From Zhongshania sp. R06B22 (lineage in GTDB: Bacteria > Pseudomonadota > Gammaproteobacteria > Pseudomonadales > Spongiibacteraceae): a stretch of DNA of 64,000 nt. How positions within the stretch are numbered: position 1 is the stretch's first letter; every line of letters begins with the position of its first letter. A program made the translations under genes and the position numbers. Under the pieces are notes generated by a model. It was given only the letters and a program-made list of their open reading frames with translations, was not told where the DNA came from and ran no database searches. The DNA lies in NCBI RefSeq assembly GCF_040892595.1, contig NZ_JBFRYB010000001.1:2666001-2730000 (forward strand), written 5' to 3'. Shown one piece after another: positions 63,199 through 64,000 of this stretch.

Positions 63199-64000
63199 AT
63201 GTCTGACGTATATATTGTTTCCGGCGCACGCACGCCCATGGGTGGCATGCTCGGCGTATTTAGCTCACTCACCGCAGTCGAACTCGGCACAACCGCCATT
63301 GCCGAAGCGGTGAAACGCAGCAATATTGACGCCGGAAAAATTGAAGATGTGATAATGGGCTGCGTCTTACCCGCTGGCCTAAAACAAGGCCCGGCACGTC
63401 AGGCCGCCATCGCTGCAGGCATTCCAAAATCCACCGGCGCCGTCACAGTGAACAAACTGTGTGGCTCTGGCATGCAAGCGACCATCTATGCCCACGACCA
63501 AATTAAAGCGGGCAGCTGCGACATCATTGTTGCTGGCGGCATGGAAAGCATGACCAATGCACCACACATTGTATTGAACGCACGCAAAGGTGTTGGCACC
63601 GGCGGCAAAACGCTTGAAGATCATATGTTCATCGACGGCTTACAAGACGCTTACAGCGGCCGCATGATGGGTAGCTTTGCCCAGCAAACTGCCGACGATA
63701 ACAATTTTACCCGCGAGCAAATGGACGCTTACGCGATTGAATCCTTAACCCGCGCCCGCGCCGCCATTGAAAACGGCTCGCTTAAAGCGGAAACCGCCCC
63801 CGTAACAGTTAAAACGCGCAAGGGCGAAACCCTTGTCAGCGATGACGAACAGCCACTAAAAGCTATGTTAGAAAAGGTGCCTACGCTGCGCCCGGCCTTC
63901 GCTAAAGACGGCACTATCACAGCGGCAAACGCCAGTTCGATTTCTGACGGTGCCTCTGCCATGGTATTAATGAGCGAAAAAGCACTCAAGGAAAGTGGCG
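63199..64000 (+). CDS. Acetyl-CoA acetyltransferase (thiolase), 3' end cut off
   Basis: The frame is open from ATG at 63199 to the right edge (267 codons visible), so the gene continues outside the window. The first catalytic cysteine C88 is in NKLCGSGMQA; the N-terminus SGARTPMGGMLGVFSSL and GGMESMTNAPHI are typical. The C-terminal HGTPxS-type and CGG motifs lie beyond the edge. It joins or cleaves acetoacetyl-CoA in beta-oxidation or polymer metabolism. An AGGAAAAC ribosome-like site precedes the start. Confidence 0.95.
   Translation, partial: MSDVYIVSGARTPMGGMLGVFSSLTAVELGTTAIAEAVKRSNIDAGKIEDVIMGCVLPAGLKQGPARQAAIAAGIPKSTGAVTVNKLCGSGMQATIYAHDQIKAGSCDIIVAGGMESMTNAPHIVLNARKGVGTGGKTLEDHMFIDGLQDAYSGRMMGSFAQQTADDNNFTREQMDAYAIESLTRARAAIENGSLKAETAPVTVKTRKGETLVSDDEQPLKAMLEKVPTLRPAFAKDGTITAANASSISDGASAMVLMSEKALKESG

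Noticed and set aside
1..64000. CRISPR arrays, insertion sequences or prophage
   Set aside because: No direct repeat array, transposase motif or phage gene was seen.

Overview
The window looks like chromosomal DNA of a marine-type gammaproteobacterium with roughly balanced base composition. The best lineage hints are a Pseudomonas-type long FabY beta-ketoacyl synthase, a full gspC-to-gspN type II secretion operon, and several families typical of gammaproteobacteria (DUF1315/YeaC, DUF2797, DUF1853, DUF3369, DUF3012). Many acyl-CoA enzymes and lipases point to a lipid-degrading heterotroph, perhaps near Spongiibacteraceae/Cellvibrionales. That placement is inference. I saw no phage genes, transposases, CRISPR arrays or rRNA.

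Layout. 1-12 kb: a MerR regulator cut by the window edge, uracil-DNA glycosylase, an EthD-like protein, two SDR dehydrogenases, a DUF1499 protein, a membrane EAL protein with a degenerate GGDEF, glycerol kinase, and two acyl-CoA dehydrogenases that may form one hetero-oligomer. 12-25 kb: a tightly coupled minus-strand type II secretion operon gspCDEFGHIJKLMN. Upstream of it are two short genes (a DUF3012 lipoprotein and a rubredoxin) and a second, diverged GspC-like gene. 25-31.7 kb: dusC, DUF2505, a split YeeE/YedE transporter pair, two patatin-like phospholipases and a beta-lactamase-fold esterase. 31.8-37.2 kb: a four-gene signalling operon: membrane histidine kinase, REC-DUF3369 regulator, a REC-kinase whose H-box has lost its histidine, and a PAS-GGDEF-EAL protein. 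37.5-51.6 kb: housekeeping genes (UbiB-like kinase, acetoacetate-decarboxylase fold protein, marC, pyrD, cysH, pepN, a rhomboid protease, nadK, a PLP deaminase) and uncharacterised families. 51.8-52.2 kb: tRNA-Val and two identical tRNA-Asp genes behind a near-consensus stable-RNA promoter. 52.4-64 kb: queD, an AT-rich gap with DnaA-box-like sites and a tandem 28-bp repeat, a porin, a PQQ/haem alcohol dehydrogenase, an acyltransferase, a coupled SRPBCC-nitroreductase-crotonase trio, a PilZ protein, fabY, a GlxA-type AraC regulator and a thiolase cut by the right edge.

How the genes connect. The type II system would export folded enzymes across the outer membrane. Cyclic-di-GMP appears in three places: two EAL proteins and one PilZ receptor. 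Lipid metabolism recurs throughout: acyl-CoA dehydrogenases, crotonase, thiolase, FabY, patatins, acyltransferase and glycerol kinase. The features I would check first are the four-gene signalling operon with its pseudo-kinase, the second GspC, the DnaA-box/tandem-repeat gap, and the apparent ATT start of the EAL gene near 4.2 kb.
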